A DNA stretch of 64,000 nt from Rhizobium leguminosarum bv. trifolii WSM2297 (lineage in GTDB: Bacteria > Pseudomonadota > Alphaproteobacteria > Rhizobiales > Rhizobiaceae). The translations under genes were made by a program, and so were the position numbers. Positions 1-9,424 of the stretch are shown one piece after another (the first letter of the stretch is position 1; each line of letters begins with the position of its first letter). Below the pieces are notes generated by a model that was not told the DNA's origin, searched no databases, and saw nothing but the letters and a program-made list of their open reading frames with translations. The stretch spans positions 409,154 through 473,153 of the forward strand of contig NZ_JH719395.1 in the NCBI RefSeq assembly GCF_000271845.1, in the 5' to 3' direction.

Positions 1-932
1 TGCTTGGCATCGAGATCCCGATCCGCGGCCAGCTAATCCGCGTGCTCTATTCGGAAATCGGCCGCATTCTCTCGCATCTCTTGAACGTCACGACGCAGGC
101 CATGGACGTCGGCGCGTTGACGCCGCCGCTCTGGGGCTTCGAAGAGCGTGAAAAGCTGATGGTGTTCTATGAACGCGCCAGCGGTTCGCGCATGCACGCC
201 GCCTATGTCCGTCCGGGCGGCGTCCACCAGGACCTGCCGGAACAGCTTGTGCAGGATATCGGCGACTGGTGCGATCCGTTCCTGAAGGCGCTCGACGACA
301 TCGACAATCTGTTGACCGGCAACCGCATTTTCAAGCAGCGCAACGTCGACATCGGCGTCGTCTCGCTGGAGGATTGCTGGGCCTGGGGCTTCTCCGGCGT
401 CATGGTGCGTGGTTCGGGTGCTGCCTGGGATCTGCGTCGCGCCCAGCCATACGAATGTTATTCCGATCTCGAATTCGACATTCCGATCGGCAAGAACGGC
501 GACAACTACGACCGCTACCTGATCCGCATGATCGAGATGCGCCAATCGGTGCGCATCATGAAGCAATGCGTCAATCGCTTGCTGTCGGACGCCAAGACCG
601 GTCCTTTCTCGTCGATCGACGGCAAGGTGGTGCCGCCGAAGCGCGGCGAGATGAAGCGCTCGATGGAAGCGCTGATCCACCACTTCAAGCTCTACACCGA
701 AGGCTACCACGTACCGGCCGGCGAAGTTTACGCCGCCGTCGAGGCGCCGAAGGGCGAGTTCGGCGTCTATCTCGTCTCCGATGGCACCAACAAGCCCTAT
801 CGCTGCAAGATCCGCGCGCCGGGTTATGCGCATCTGCAGGCGATGGACTTCATGTGCCGCGGCCATCAGCTTGCCGACGTCGCAGCCGTGCTCGGCTCGC
901 TCGACATCGTCTTCGGCGAGGTGGACCGCTGA
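1..932 (+). CDS. nuoD: NADH-quinone oxidoreductase subunit D, 3' part
   Basis: This is the 49-kDa-type subunit of respiratory complex I, in the peripheral arm next to the quinone site. The reading frame is already open at the window edge (codons from base 3), so about the last 309 codons of a roughly 396-codon gene are present. Typical NuoD stretches are visible, including LTGNRIF, the WDLRR segment and the C-terminal [21 protein letters not shown] region ending in DIVFGEVDR. The stop overlaps the start of the next gene (ATGA at 932), so the two are probably translationally coupled. nuoA to nuoC are expected upstream, outside the window. Confidence 0.97.
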   Translation, partial: LGIEIPIRGQLIRVLYSEIGRILSHLLNVTTQAMDVGALTPPLWGFEEREKLMVFYERASGSRMHAAYVRPGGVHQDLPEQLVQDIGDWCDPFLKALDDIDNLLTGNRIFKQRNVDIGVVSLEDCWAWGFSGVMVRGSGAAWDLRRAQPYECYSDLEFDIPIGKNGDNYDRYLIRMIEMRQSVRIMKQCVNRLLSDAKTGPFSSIDGKVVPPKRGEMKRSMEALIHHFKLYTEGYHVPAGEVYAAVEAPKGEFGVYLVSDGTNKPYRCKIRAPGYAHLQAMDFMCRGHQLADVAAVLGSLDIVFGEVDR

Positions 933-1204
933 TGCAGCGTCTGCCGCTTGCCGTCGCACTTCTTCTTGCGGCATCCGGGGTTTTGGCCCAGGAGACCGAT
1001 AAGCTCGGCACGCCGCTGGGCCGTAAGGAAGTGACGCCGCCGGCGGCGCAAACGTCCATGGGCGAGCTTTTGTCCAAGGGCTATCAGATCAAGGCTGCCA
1101 TTCCGAATGGCAGCAAATTCGTCGTATTTATGCAGAAAGACCAGTCGGCCTATGCCTGCGAAATGCAGTCTTTGACCGCTTCGCGGTGTGGAACCCTAAA
1201 CTGA
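932..1204 (+). CDS. small exported protein inside the nuo operon
   Basis: This encodes 90 residues. The N-terminus is a clear signal peptide: a basic start, a hydrophobic core to about residue 17, and a likely cleavage after VLA before QETDK. The mature part is about 70 residues with a GYQIKA...FVVFMQKDQSAYAC pattern and two cysteines 11 residues apart near the C-terminus, which could form a disulphide. The ATG overlaps the nuoD stop by four bases and nuoE starts 16 bases after the stop, so it is co-transcribed with complex I. I do not recognise a named family. A periplasmic role is inferred only from the signal peptide. Confidence 0.85.
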   Translation: MQRLPLAVALLLAASGVLAQETDKLGTPLGRKEVTPPAAQTSMGELLSKGYQIKAAIPNGSKFVVFMQKDQSAYACEMQSLTASRCGTLN

Positions 1205-1220
1205 CAAGGCGTGAGGAAGA

Positions 1221-2387
1221 ATGTCCGTTCGTCGATTAGCCGAAGATCAATTTCAGCCTGCCGCATTCGCTTTCAGCGATGACAATGCGGTCTGGGCGGA
1301 CAAGACGATCCAGAAATACCCCGCCGGCCGCCAGCAATCGGCGGTCATCCCGCTGTTGATGCGGGCGCAGGAGCAAGACGGCTGGGTCACGCGCGCGGCG
1401 ATCGAAAAGATCGCCGACATGCTCGAGATGGCCTATATCAGAGTGCTTGAGGTCGCGACCTTCTATACGCAGTTCCAGCTGCATCCGGTCGGCACCCGCG
1501 CCCATGTCCAGGTCTGCGGCACGACGCCTTGCATGCTGCGCGGCTCGGAAGCGCTGATGTCGGTCTGCAAGAGCAAGATCCACGCCCATGCCTTCGAGCG
1601 CAATGCCGAAGGCACGCTGTCCTGGGAAGAGGTCGAATGTCTTGGCGCCTGCGTCAACGCCCCGATGGTGATGATCGGCAAGGACACTTATGAGGACCTG
1701 ACGCCCGAGCGTCTCGAAGAGATCATCGATGCCTTCGCCGCCGGCAACGGCGCCGGCATCAAGCCCGGCACCCAGATCGACCGGATTTTCTCGGCGCCGG
1801 AAGGCGGCCCGACCTCGCTGACGACGGAAGAGCCGAAGGCAAGGACGCGCGCCAAGAAGGCCGTTGCCGAAACCATTTCGGCTCCGGTCGACGCCGCTCC
1901 GGTTCCGCCGTCGGAGGCAGCCCGCCCGAAGAGCACCGATGCCGAGACCAATGCCGCCCTGAAGACGCCGGCAACGGCGCCGAAGGCGGCTGCCAGGAAT
2001 GCCAAGGCTGCCGAGCAGCCGCCGGTTTCCGGCACCGCGCCGGCCGAACCGGCCCCGGCACCCGCCGTCAAGGCCGAAGCCGCCGCGGCGGCAAAGCCTG
2101 CTTTGACCGACAAGAACCGCCCGGCCGGTATCGAAAAGCCCGCCGCACCGGACGATCTGAAGATGATCTCGGGCGTCGGCCCGAAGATCGAGGCGACGTT
2201 GAATGAGATCGGCATCTTCACCTTCTCGCAGGTCGCGGGCTGGAAAAAGGCCGAACGCGAATGGGTCGACGGCTACCTGAACTTCCGCGGCCGCATCGAG
2301 CGCGACGACTGGGTCAAGCAGGCCAAGGCGCTCGCCAAGGGCGGCGAAGCGGAATATATCAAGGTCTTCGGCAAGAAGCCGCGGTAA
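1221..2387 (+). CDS. nuoE: NADH-quinone oxidoreductase subunit E with a C-terminal helix-hairpin extension
   Basis: This is the 24-kDa-type thioredoxin-fold subunit carrying a [2Fe-2S] cluster near the NADH site. The first ~175 residues are a normal NuoE, with cluster cysteines in VCGTTPC and ECLGAC. The protein is 388 residues, about twice the usual length. After the core comes a ~110-residue Ala/Pro/Lys-rich linker. Residues 311-388 then form a helix-hairpin-helix-like domain (DDLKMISGVGPKIEATL, then a RIERDDWVKQAKALA end). The same domain recurs at the end of the protein at 3705-4436. A good ribosome site (GAGGAAG) precedes the ATG. Confidence 0.96.
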   Translation: MSVRRLAEDQFQPAAFAFSDDNAVWADKTIQKYPAGRQQSAVIPLLMRAQEQDGWVTRAAIEKIADMLEMAYIRVLEVATFYTQFQLHPVGTRAHVQVCGTTPCMLRGSEALMSVCKSKIHAHAFERNAEGTLSWEEVECLGACVNAPMVMIGKDTYEDLTPERLEEIIDAFAAGNGAGIKPGTQIDRIFSAPEGGPTSLTTEEPKARTRAKKAVAETISAPVDAAPVPPSEAARPKSTDAETNAALKTPATAPKAAARNAKAAEQPPVSGTAPAEPAPAPAVKAEAAAAAKPALTDKNRPAGIEKPAAPDDLKMISGVGPKIEATLNEIGIFTFSQVAGWKKAEREWVDGYLNFRGRIERDDWVKQAKALAKGGEAEYIKVFGKKPR

Positions 2388-2397
2388 GAGGTGAAGC

Positions 2398-3702
2398 ATG
2401 TTACAAGATAAAGACCGCATCTTTACCAACATCTACGGCCTCAAGGACAAGTCCCTGAAGGGCGCGATGAGCCGCGGCCACTGGGACGGCACCAAGCAGA
2501 TCCTCGAAAAGGGCCGCGACTGGATCATCAACGAGATGAAGGCCTCGGGCTTGCGCGGCCGCGGCGGCGCCGGTTTCCCCACCGGCCTCAAATGGTCCTT
2601 CATGCCGAAGGAAAGCGACGGCCGCCCGCATTACCTCGTCGTCAATGCCGACGAATCGGAGCCCGGCACCTGCAAGGACCGCGACATCATGCGCCACGAT
2701 CCGCATACGCTGATCGAAGGCTGCGTCATCGCGAGTTTCGCCATGGGCGCCAATGCCGCCTACATCTATGTGCGCGGCGAATATATCCGCGAGCGTGAGG
2801 CGCTGCAGGCGGCGATCGACGAATGTTATGATTATGGCCTGCTCGGCAAGAACAACAAGCTCGGCTGGGATATGGACATCTTCGTCCATCACGGCGCCGG
2901 CGCTTACATCTGCGGCGAGGAAACAGCCCTCCTCGAAAGCCTCGAAGGCAAGAAGGGCCAGCCGCGCCTGAAGCCGCCTTTCCCGGCCAATATGGGCCTC
3001 TACGGCTGCCCGACGACTGTCAACAACGTCGAATCGATCGCTGTGGCGCCGACGATCCTGCGCCGCGGCGCCGGCTGGTTCTCGGCCATCGGCCGTCCGA
3101 ACAATGTCGGCACCAAGCTGTTCATGCTCTCCGGCCACGTCAACAAGCCGTGCACGGTCGAAGAGGAAATGGGCATCACCTTCCGCGAACTGGTCGACCG
3201 CCATGCCGGCGGCATCCGCGGCGGCTGGGACAACCTGCTTGCCGTCATTCCGGGCGGCGCATCCTGCCCGATCGTTCCGGCCAAGGACATCATCGACTGC
3301 CCGATGGATTTCGACGGCCTGCGCGGCGTCGGTTCCTCCTTCGGCACGGCCGCCGCGATCGTCATGGACAAGTCCACCGACGTCATCAAGGCGATCGCCC
3401 GCATCTCCGCCTTCTTCAAGCATGAGAGCTGCGGCCAGTGCACGCCGTGCCGCGAAGGCACCGGCTGGATGTGGCGGGTGATGGAGCGCATGGCCAAGGG
3501 CAATGCCCAGAAGCGCGAAATCGACATGCTGTTCCAGGTCACGAAGCAAATCGAAGGCCACACCATCTGCGCGCTCGGCGACGCCGCCGCATGGCCGGTG
3601 CAGGGTCTGATCCGTAACTTCCGCCCCGAAATCGAAAAGCGCATCGACCAATATACGGCGAGCGCGCTCGATCATGGCGCGGTTCTGGAGGCGGCTGAAT
3701 AA
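2398..3702 (+). CDS. nuoF: NADH-quinone oxidoreductase subunit F
   Basis: This is the 51-kDa-type flavoprotein that binds NADH, FMN and the N3 [4Fe-4S] cluster. It is 434 residues, normal for the family. The glycine-rich NADH/FMN motif [13 protein letters not shown] lies at residues 51-63. The second FMN motif [19 protein letters not shown] is near 163-182. The cluster motif [12 protein letters not shown] is near 343-354. It starts 10 bases after nuoE and ends 2 bases before the next gene, so it is within the operon. Confidence 0.97.
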   Translation: MLQDKDRIFTNIYGLKDKSLKGAMSRGHWDGTKQILEKGRDWIINEMKASGLRGRGGAGFPTGLKWSFMPKESDGRPHYLVVNADESEPGTCKDRDIMRHDPHTLIEGCVIASFAMGANAAYIYVRGEYIREREALQAAIDECYDYGLLGKNNKLGWDMDIFVHHGAGAYICGEETALLESLEGKKGQPRLKPPFPANMGLYGCPTTVNNVESIAVAPTILRRGAGWFSAIGRPNNVGTKLFMLSGHVNKPCTVEEEMGITFRELVDRHAGGIRGGWDNLLAVIPGGASCPIVPAKDIIDCPMDFDGLRGVGSSFGTAAAIVMDKSTDVIKAIARISAFFKHESCGQCTPCREGTGWMWRVMERMAKGNAQKREIDMLFQVTKQIEGHTICALGDAAAWPVQGLIRNFRPEIEKRIDQYTASALDHGAVLEAAE

Positions 3703-3704
3703 TC

Positions 3705-4436
3705 ATGGCGGACAAAGCATCCAATGGCAGGAAGAAAGAAGAAGCAGCGGATTTCGCGGCCGGCTTCGGCCGTCTTGCCGCTGAGATGCTGGAAAATGCA
3801 CGGGCGATGCCGGTGCATCCGCTGATGGCGCATCCGGCCGCAGCTTTTGCCGCCGCAACGGCGATCGGCTTCGGTTTCTCGACCCAGATGGCCGGCGCCT
3901 TCTTCGGCGCTTTTCAGAGCGCGCTTGAGACGACCGGCAAGGTCGCTGCCGCCCTCGATGACACGCCGCCGGACGCGCTGATGCCCGACGTCGAGATCCG
4001 GCCGGAAAATATTCGCCCTGCCGTCAAGGTTGTCGCCAAGCCGGTTGAGAACAGGCCGGTTGAGACCAAACCGGCCGCCGAGACCAAGCCGGCGGTCGAG
4101 CGAAAGCCGGTTGCCGAGAAGAAGGCAGCGCCGAAGCTGACCGTTGTGACACCGGTCAGCCAACCCGCTGCCAGCCGGCCGAAGTCCGTTGTGAAGGCCA
4201 AGCCGGTTGCGCGGGCGAAAAAGGCCGACGATCTCAAGCTGATCGCCGGCATCGGTCCGAAGCTGGAGCAGGTGCTGAACGACAAAGGCATTCGCAGCTT
4301 CGCCGAGATTGCCGGCTGGAGCGATGAGGACATCGCCCGGCTCGACGCCGAGCTCGGCTTTAACGGCCGCATCGGGCGTGACGACTGGGCCGGCCAGGCG
4401 AAAGTTCTGGCAGGGCGGGGCCGCAGACGGAAATGA
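3705..4436 (+). CDS. helix-hairpin domain protein between nuoF and nuoG
   Basis: This encodes 243 residues of unknown function. Residues about 20-75 hold a short hydrophobic, alanine-rich segment (MAHPAAAFAAATAIGFGF) that could be a membrane or amphipathic helix. A low-complexity Lys/Pro/Glu/Val linker follows, with KPVE-like repeats. Residues 175-243 are a helix-hairpin-helix-like domain (DDLKLIAGIGPKLEQVL ... GRIGRDDWAGQAKVLA), closely similar to the tail of NuoE in this operon. Two genes of one complex carrying the same accessory domain suggests an assembly or DNA/RNA-associated role. That is inference only. Confidence 0.88.
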   Translation: MADKASNGRKKEEAADFAAGFGRLAAEMLENARAMPVHPLMAHPAAAFAAATAIGFGFSTQMAGAFFGAFQSALETTGKVAAALDDTPPDALMPDVEIRPENIRPAVKVVAKPVENRPVETKPAAETKPAVERKPVAEKKAAPKLTVVTPVSQPAASRPKSVVKAKPVARAKKADDLKLIAGIGPKLEQVLNDKGIRSFAEIAGWSDEDIARLDAELGFNGRIGRDDWAGQAKVLAGRGRRRK

Positions 4437-4617
4437 ACTGTCCGGCCGTATCAATCGGCCGGAAAGATGGGCAGATCGGCGATGGGCGGGGGCCTCAAGC
4501 CGCAAATGCCGGTGCGGGTTCCGGACCTGGAACACGCGATAGAGAATTTGGGCGGCATCAGATGTCGGCAGGACGAAAGGTCCGGCTTGGCAATGAGACT
4601 GTTGCAAAAAGTGGTTT

Positions 4618-4638
4618 GTTTGCCGTCATCAGGCAAAC
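4618..4638 (+). other. small hairpin in the gap before nuoG
   Basis: A perfect 7-bp stem (GTTTGCC/GGCAAAC) with a 7-base loop ends about 20 bases before the nuoG start. The rest of the 223-bp gap (4437-4659) shows no convincing gene. The stem has no T-tract, so it is more likely an RNA-processing or translation-control element than a terminator. Confidence 0.35.
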
Positions 4639-4659
4639 GGGAAACAGGACTGAGCGACG

Positions 4660-6741
4660 ATGGCAAAACTGAAGATTGACGGCAACGAGGTCGAAGTTCC
4701 GGATCATTACACGCTGTTGCAGGCGTGCGAAGACGCCGGCGCCGAGGTTCCGCGCTTCTGTTTCCATGAGCGCCTGTCGGTTGCCGGCAACTGCCGCATG
4801 TGCCTTGTCGAAGTGAAGGGCGGCCCGCCGAAGCCGCAGGCTTCCTGCGCCATGAGCGTGCGCGACATCCGCGGCGGCCCGAACGGCGAACTGCCAGAGG
4901 TCTTCACCAACACCCCGATGGTCAAGAAGGCCCGTGAAGGTGTGATGGAATTCCTGCTGATCAACCACCCGCTCGATTGCCCGATCTGCGACCAGGGCGG
5001 TGAATGCGACCTGCAGGACCAGGCGATGGCCTTCGGCATCGACACCTCGCGTTACCAGGAAGACAAGCGCGCCGTCGAAGACAAGTATATCGGCCCGCTG
5101 GTCAAGACGGTGATGAACCGCTGCATTCACTGCACGCGCTGCGTCCGCTTCACCACCGAGGTTGCCGGCATTTCCGAACTCGGGCTGATCGGCCGCGGCG
5201 AGGATGCCGAGATCACCACCTATCTCGAACAGGCGATGACCTCCGAACTGCAGGGCAACGTCGTCGACCTTTGCCCGGTCGGCGCCCTCACTTCCAAGCC
5301 CTTCGCCTTCACCGCGCGCCCCTGGGAGCTGAACAAGACCGAATCGATCGACGTCATGGATGCCGTCGGTTCGGCGATCCGCGTCGATACCCGCGGCCGT
5401 GAAGTCATGCGCGTCCTGCCGCGTGTCAACGAGGCGATCAACGAAGAGTGGATTTCCGACAAGAGCCGCTTCATCTGGGACGGCCTGAAGACCCAGCGCC
5501 TCGACCGGCCCTACGTCCGCCGCGACGGCCGTCTGCAGCCCGCCAGCTGGGCCGAAGCCTTCGGCGCCATCAAGGCCGCCGTCGGCGCCACCTCAGGTGA
5601 CAAGATCGGCGCAATATCAGGCGACCTCGCTTCCGTCGAGGAAATGTACGCGCTCTCCGAACTGGTGAAGTCGCTGGGCTCGGCCAATCTCGACTGTCGC
5701 CAGGATGGGGCGGCACTCGATCCGTCGCTCGGCCGTGCAAGCTACCTGTTCAACCCGACCATCTCGGGCATCGACCAAGCCGACGCGCTGCTGATCATCG
5801 GCGCCAATCCGCGTTTCGAGGCCGCTATCCTCAATGCCCGCATCCGCAAGCGCTGGCGCCGCGGCAAGTTCCCGATCGGCGTGATCGGCGAGCCGGGCGA
5901 GTTGCGCTACAGCTACGATTATCTCGGCGGCGGTCCCGACACGCTGAAGGATCTGGTCGATGGCACCCACGCCTTCGCCGACGTCCTGAAGAACGCCGCC
6001 AAGCCGATGATCATCATCGGCCAGGGCGCGCTCTCGCGCACCGACGGCGCCGGCGTTCTCGCCAGTGCCGCCAAGCTCGCCGGTTCGGTCGGCGCGGTTG
6101 TCGAAGGCTGGAACGGCTTCGCCGTCCTCCATACCGCCGCATCGCGCGTCGGCGGCCTCGACCTCGGCTTCGTGCCGGGCGCCAAGGGTCTCAACGCCGC
6201 CGAAATGCTGACGGCGATGGACGTGCTCTTCCTGCTCGGCGCCGACGAACTCGACTTCACCGCCAAGAAGGCCAAGCTGACCGTCTATATCGGTTCGCAC
6301 GGCGATAGCGGCGCGCACCATGCCGACGTCATTCTGCCGGCGGCTGCCTATACCGAAAAGTCCGGCACCTGGGTCAACACCGAAGGCCGCGTCCAGATGG
6401 GTAACCGCGCCGGCTTTGCGCCGGGTGATGCCCGCGAGGACTGGGCGATCATCCGTGCCCTTTCCGACGTGCTCGGCAAGAAGCTTCCCTTCGATTCGCT
6501 CAGCGAATTGCGTGTCCGGCTCTATGCCGCTTTCCCGCATTTCGCCGCCATCGACGAGATCGCCGAAACCGATAGCGCCCAAATTGCCGCAGTAGCGAAA
6601 AAAGCCGGCAAGATGAACAAGTCAGGGTTTGCGTCGCCGGTGAAAGACTTCTATTTGACGAACCCGATAGCGCGTGCCTCGGCAGTGATGGCGGAGTGCT
6701 CGGCATTGGCCCGCAACAACTTCAAAGTCGCGGCAGAGTAA
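4660..6741 (+). CDS. nuoG: NADH-quinone oxidoreductase subunit G
   Basis: This is the 75-kDa-type iron-sulphur subunit of complex I. It is 693 residues, usual for alphaproteobacteria. The N-terminal ferredoxin-like domain has [2Fe-2S] cysteines C34, C45, C48 and C63. The His/Cys cluster motif follows (H103, C107, C110, C116), then NRCIHCTRC (C155, C158, C161) with the distant LCPVGAL cysteine near 205. The rest is the degenerate molybdopterin-oxidoreductase-like domain typical of NuoG. Start ATG at 4660 gives the family N-terminus MAKLKIDG. nuoH follows after 12 bases. Confidence 0.97.
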   Translation: MAKLKIDGNEVEVPDHYTLLQACEDAGAEVPRFCFHERLSVAGNCRMCLVEVKGGPPKPQASCAMSVRDIRGGPNGELPEVFTNTPMVKKAREGVMEFLLINHPLDCPICDQGGECDLQDQAMAFGIDTSRYQEDKRAVEDKYIGPLVKTVMNRCIHCTRCVRFTTEVAGISELGLIGRGEDAEITTYLEQAMTSELQGNVVDLCPVGALTSKPFAFTARPWELNKTESIDVMDAVGSAIRVDTRGREVMRVLPRVNEAINEEWISDKSRFIWDGLKTQRLDRPYVRRDGRLQPASWAEAFGAIKAAVGATSGDKIGAISGDLASVEEMYALSELVKSLGSANLDCRQDGAALDPSLGRASYLFNPTISGIDQADALLIIGANPRFEAAILNARIRKRWRRGKFPIGVIGEPGELRYSYDYLGGGPDTLKDLVDGTHAFADVLKNAAKPMIIIGQGALSRTDGAGVLASAAKLAGSVGAVVEGWNGFAVLHTAASRVGGLDLGFVPGAKGLNAAEMLTAMDVLFLLGADELDFTAKKAKLTVYIGSHGDSGAHHADVILPAAAYTEKSGTWVNTEGRVQMGNRAGFAPGDAREDWAIIRALSDVLGKKLPFDSLSELRVRLYAAFPHFAAIDEIAETDSAQIAAVAKKAGKMNKSGFASPVKDFYLTNPIARASAVMAECSALARNNFKVAAE

Positions 6742-6753
6742 GGGCAGGGGACT

Positions 6754-7797
6754 ATGGATTCTTTCTTTTCGACCTATGTCTTGCCGGCGATCATCATGAT
6801 CGGTCAGTCGCTGCTGCTTCTGGTCTGCCTGCTTGTCTTCATTGCCTACGTGCTGCTCGCCGACCGCAAGATCTGGGCGGCCGTGCAACTGCGCCGCGGC
6901 CCGAACGTCGTCGGCCCCTTCGGCCTTTTCCAGTCTTTCGCCGACCTTCTGAAGTTCGTCTTCAAGGAGCCGATCATTCCGGCCGGCGCCAACAAGGCGG
7001 TGTTCCTGCTTGCCCCGCTGGTGACGGTGCTTCTGGCGCTGTCCACCTGGGCGGTGGTGCCGCTCGCCGACGGCTGGGTGATCGCCAACATCAATGTCGG
7101 CATTCTCTACATCTTCGCGATTTCCTCGCTTGAGGTTTACGGCATCATCATGGGCGGCTGGGCTTCGAATTCGAAGTATCCGTTCCTCGGCGCGCTACGC
7201 TCGGCTGCACAGATGGTGTCCTATGAAGTCTCGATCGGCTTTGTCATTGTCACCGTGCTTCTCTGCGTCGGCTCGCTGAACCTGACCGATATCGTCAATG
7301 CGCAGCATACCGGCCTCGGCACCATGCTCGGCCTGCCGGCGTCGTTCCTCGACTGGCACTGGCTGTCGCTGTTCCCGATGTTCATCATCTTCTTCATTTC
7401 GGCACTCGCCGAAACGAACCGTCCGCCCTTCGACCTTCCGGAAGCTGAATCGGAACTCGTTGCCGGCTTCATGGTCGAATACGGCTCCTCGCCATACATG
7501 ATGTTCATGCTCGGCGAATATGCGGCCGTCTGCCTGATGTGCGCGCTGACGACGATCCTCTTCCTCGGCGGCTGGCTGCCCCCGGTCGATATCTGGATCC
7601 TCAACTGGGTCCCGGGCATCATCTGGTTCACGCTGAAGGCCTGCCTGGTGTTCTTCATGTTCGCGATGGTCAAGGCCTTCGTTCCGCGCTACCGCTACGA
7701 CCAGCTCATGCGCCTCGGCTGGAAGGTCTTCCTGCCGCTGTCGCTCGCCATGGTCGTCATCGTTGCATTCGTGCTGAAACTGATGGGTTGGGCATGA
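6754..7797 (+). CDS. nuoH: NADH-quinone oxidoreductase subunit H
   Basis: This is the ND1-type membrane subunit that links the quinone chamber to the proton-pumping arm. It is 347 residues with about eight membrane segments. Signature regions include [21 protein letters not shown] in the first loop and the acidic loop [23 protein letters not shown], which lines the quinone channel. GGCAGGGG lies shortly before the ATG. It is co-oriented and tightly spaced with nuoG and nuoI. Confidence 0.97.
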   Translation: MDSFFSTYVLPAIIMIGQSLLLLVCLLVFIAYVLLADRKIWAAVQLRRGPNVVGPFGLFQSFADLLKFVFKEPIIPAGANKAVFLLAPLVTVLLALSTWAVVPLADGWVIANINVGILYIFAISSLEVYGIIMGGWASNSKYPFLGALRSAAQMVSYEVSIGFVIVTVLLCVGSLNLTDIVNAQHTGLGTMLGLPASFLDWHWLSLFPMFIIFFISALAETNRPPFDLPEAESELVAGFMVEYGSSPYMMFMLGEYAAVCLMCALTTILFLGGWLPPVDIWILNWVPGIIWFTLKACLVFFMFAMVKAFVPRYRYDQLMRLGWKVFLPLSLAMVVIVAFVLKLMGWA

Positions 7798-7837
7798 TCA
7801 TGTCAGCTCTCGTTTCCGGCAAAATTGGAGGTTGAAG

Positions 7838-8329
7838 ATGGGAAGCTTGTCCAGCTCCATCAACTCGCTGTTCCTCAAGGAATTCTTCGGCGCGTTCTTT
7901 CTATCGATGCGCTATTTCTTCCGCCAGAAGGCGACGATCAACTATCCCTTCGAAAAGGGCCCGGTTTCCCCGCGTTTCCGCGGCGAGCACGCGCTGCGCC
8001 GCTATCCGAACGGTGAGGAACGCTGCATCGCCTGCAAGCTCTGCGAGGCGATCTGTCCTGCCCAGGCGATCACCATCGAGGCCGGTCCACGCCGCAACGA
8101 CGGCACGCGCCGTACGGTGCGCTACGACATCGACATGGTGAAGTGCATCTATTGCGGCTTCTGCCAGGAAGCCTGCCCGGTCGACGCGATCGTCGAAGGC
8201 CCGAATTTCGAGTTCGCGACAGAAACCCGCGAAGAACTCTATTTCGACAAGGCGCGGCTTCTGGATAACGGTGACCGGTGGGAACGCGAAATCGCGCGCA
8301 ACATCGCGATCGACTCGCCGTACCGCTGA
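7838..8329 (+). CDS. nuoI: NADH-quinone oxidoreductase subunit I
   Basis: This is the TYKY-type ferredoxin subunit with two [4Fe-4S] clusters that pass electrons to N2. It is 163 residues. The cluster motifs are C63-C66-C69-C73 ([12 protein letters not shown]) and C103-C106-C109-C113 ([12 protein letters not shown]). I chose the ATG at 7838, reading MGSLSSS, because GGAGG at 7827-7831 sits six bases ahead of it. An in-frame TTG two codons upstream would be too close to that site. Confidence 0.96.
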   Translation: MGSLSSSINSLFLKEFFGAFFLSMRYFFRQKATINYPFEKGPVSPRFRGEHALRRYPNGEERCIACKLCEAICPAQAITIEAGPRRNDGTRRTVRYDIDMVKCIYCGFCQEACPVDAIVEGPNFEFATETREELYFDKARLLDNGDRWEREIARNIAIDSPYR

Positions 8330-8471
8330 TCGAGTTTTTGAAATGCCGTAATGGAGCTTGAGCGCTTCGGTCGCGGTCAATATGCACAGGAGCTTTGCCG
8401 GTCCGCCGCGCCAAGCTCTATCGGGCAGAAAAACTCCCGGCTGCCCGGGGGAAGATGAAAAAGGCACCAAC

Positions 8472-9086
8472 ATGGGTCTGCAGGCTCTATTTTTCTATCT
8501 TTTCGCCTTTGTCGCGGTGGCGTCGGCGTTCATGGTCATCTGGTCGAAGAACCCGGTTCACTCGGTTCTGTTCCTGATCCTGGTGTTCTTCAATGCAGCC
8601 GGCCTCTTCCTGCTGCTGGGTGCTGAATTCCTGGCGATGATCCTGCTCGTCGTCTATGTCGGCGCCGTTGCCGTTCTCTTCCTCTTCGTCGTGATGATGC
8701 TCGATATCGACTTCACCGAATTGAGGGCCGGCGTTCTCGAATATGCGCCGATCGGCGGGCTGATCGGCGTGATCCTGGCGGCCGAACTGATCGTCGTCAT
8801 CGGCGGCAGCGTCATCTCGCCGGAGATCGCCAAATCTGTCGCCATGCCGATCCCGGCGCTGACCGAGCGCACCAATACTGCCGCTCTCGGCGACGTGCTC
8901 TACACCAATTACGTCTATTTCTTCCAGATCGCCGGTCTGGTGCTGCTGGTTGCCATGATCGGCGCGATCGTGCTGACGCTCAGGCACCGCACCAATATCA
9001 AGCGGCAGAATATTCCCAGGCAGGTTGCCCGCACGCCTGCCACCGCCGTCGAGGTGGTGTCGGTCAAGCCCGGGCAGGGCGTCTAA
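8472..9086 (+). CDS. nuoJ: NADH-quinone oxidoreductase subunit J
   Basis: This is the ND6-type membrane subunit of complex I. It is 204 residues with five predicted membrane segments, including the LLVVYVGAVAVLFLFVVMML helix typical of NuoJ. The ATG at 8472 (MGLQALFFYLFAF) is the family start. The open frame extends upstream but that part is not NuoJ-like. The 142-bp gap after nuoI holds no clear gene. Confidence 0.96.
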   Translation: MGLQALFFYLFAFVAVASAFMVIWSKNPVHSVLFLILVFFNAAGLFLLLGAEFLAMILLVVYVGAVAVLFLFVVMMLDIDFTELRAGVLEYAPIGGLIGVILAAELIVVIGGSVISPEIAKSVAMPIPALTERTNTAALGDVLYTNYVYFFQIAGLVLLVAMIGAIVLTLRHRTNIKRQNIPRQVARTPATAVEVVSVKPGQGV

Positions 9087-9108
9087 GGCAGGTTAAGGAA
9101 CAAAGAAC

Positions 9109-9417
9109 ATGGTCATCGGACTTTCCCACTACCTGACGGTCAGCGCCATCCTCTTCACGCTCGGCGTCTTCGGCATCTTCCTGAACCGGAAGAACGTCAT
9201 CGTCATCCTGATGTCGATCGAACTGATCCTGCTTGCCGTCAACATTAATATGGTCGCCTTCTCCTCCTTCCTGAACGACATCGTCGGCCAGGTCTTCGCG
9301 CTGTTCATCCTGACGGTCGCGGCTGCCGAAGCGGCGATCGGTCTTGCAATTCTCGTTGTCTTCTACCGCAACCGCGGCTCGATCGCGGTCGAAGACGTCA
9401 ATATGATGAAGGGCTGA
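9109..9417 (+). CDS. nuoK: NADH-quinone oxidoreductase subunit K
   Basis: This is the ND4L-type membrane subunit. It is 102 residues with three membrane helices. The conserved glutamates used in proton transfer are visible in [11 protein letters not shown] and in the [13 protein letters not shown] helix. It starts 22 bases after nuoJ and ends 7 bases before nuoL. Confidence 0.97.
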   Translation: MVIGLSHYLTVSAILFTLGVFGIFLNRKNVIVILMSIELILLAVNINMVAFSSFLNDIVGQVFALFILTVAAAEAAIGLAILVVFYRNRGSIAVEDVNMMKG

Positions 9418-9424
9418 GTGGCTC

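Noticed and set aside
4433..4672. 79-codon frame between the helix-hairpin gene and nuoG
   Set aside because: No ribosome site, no codon bias, and it overlaps the nuoG start.
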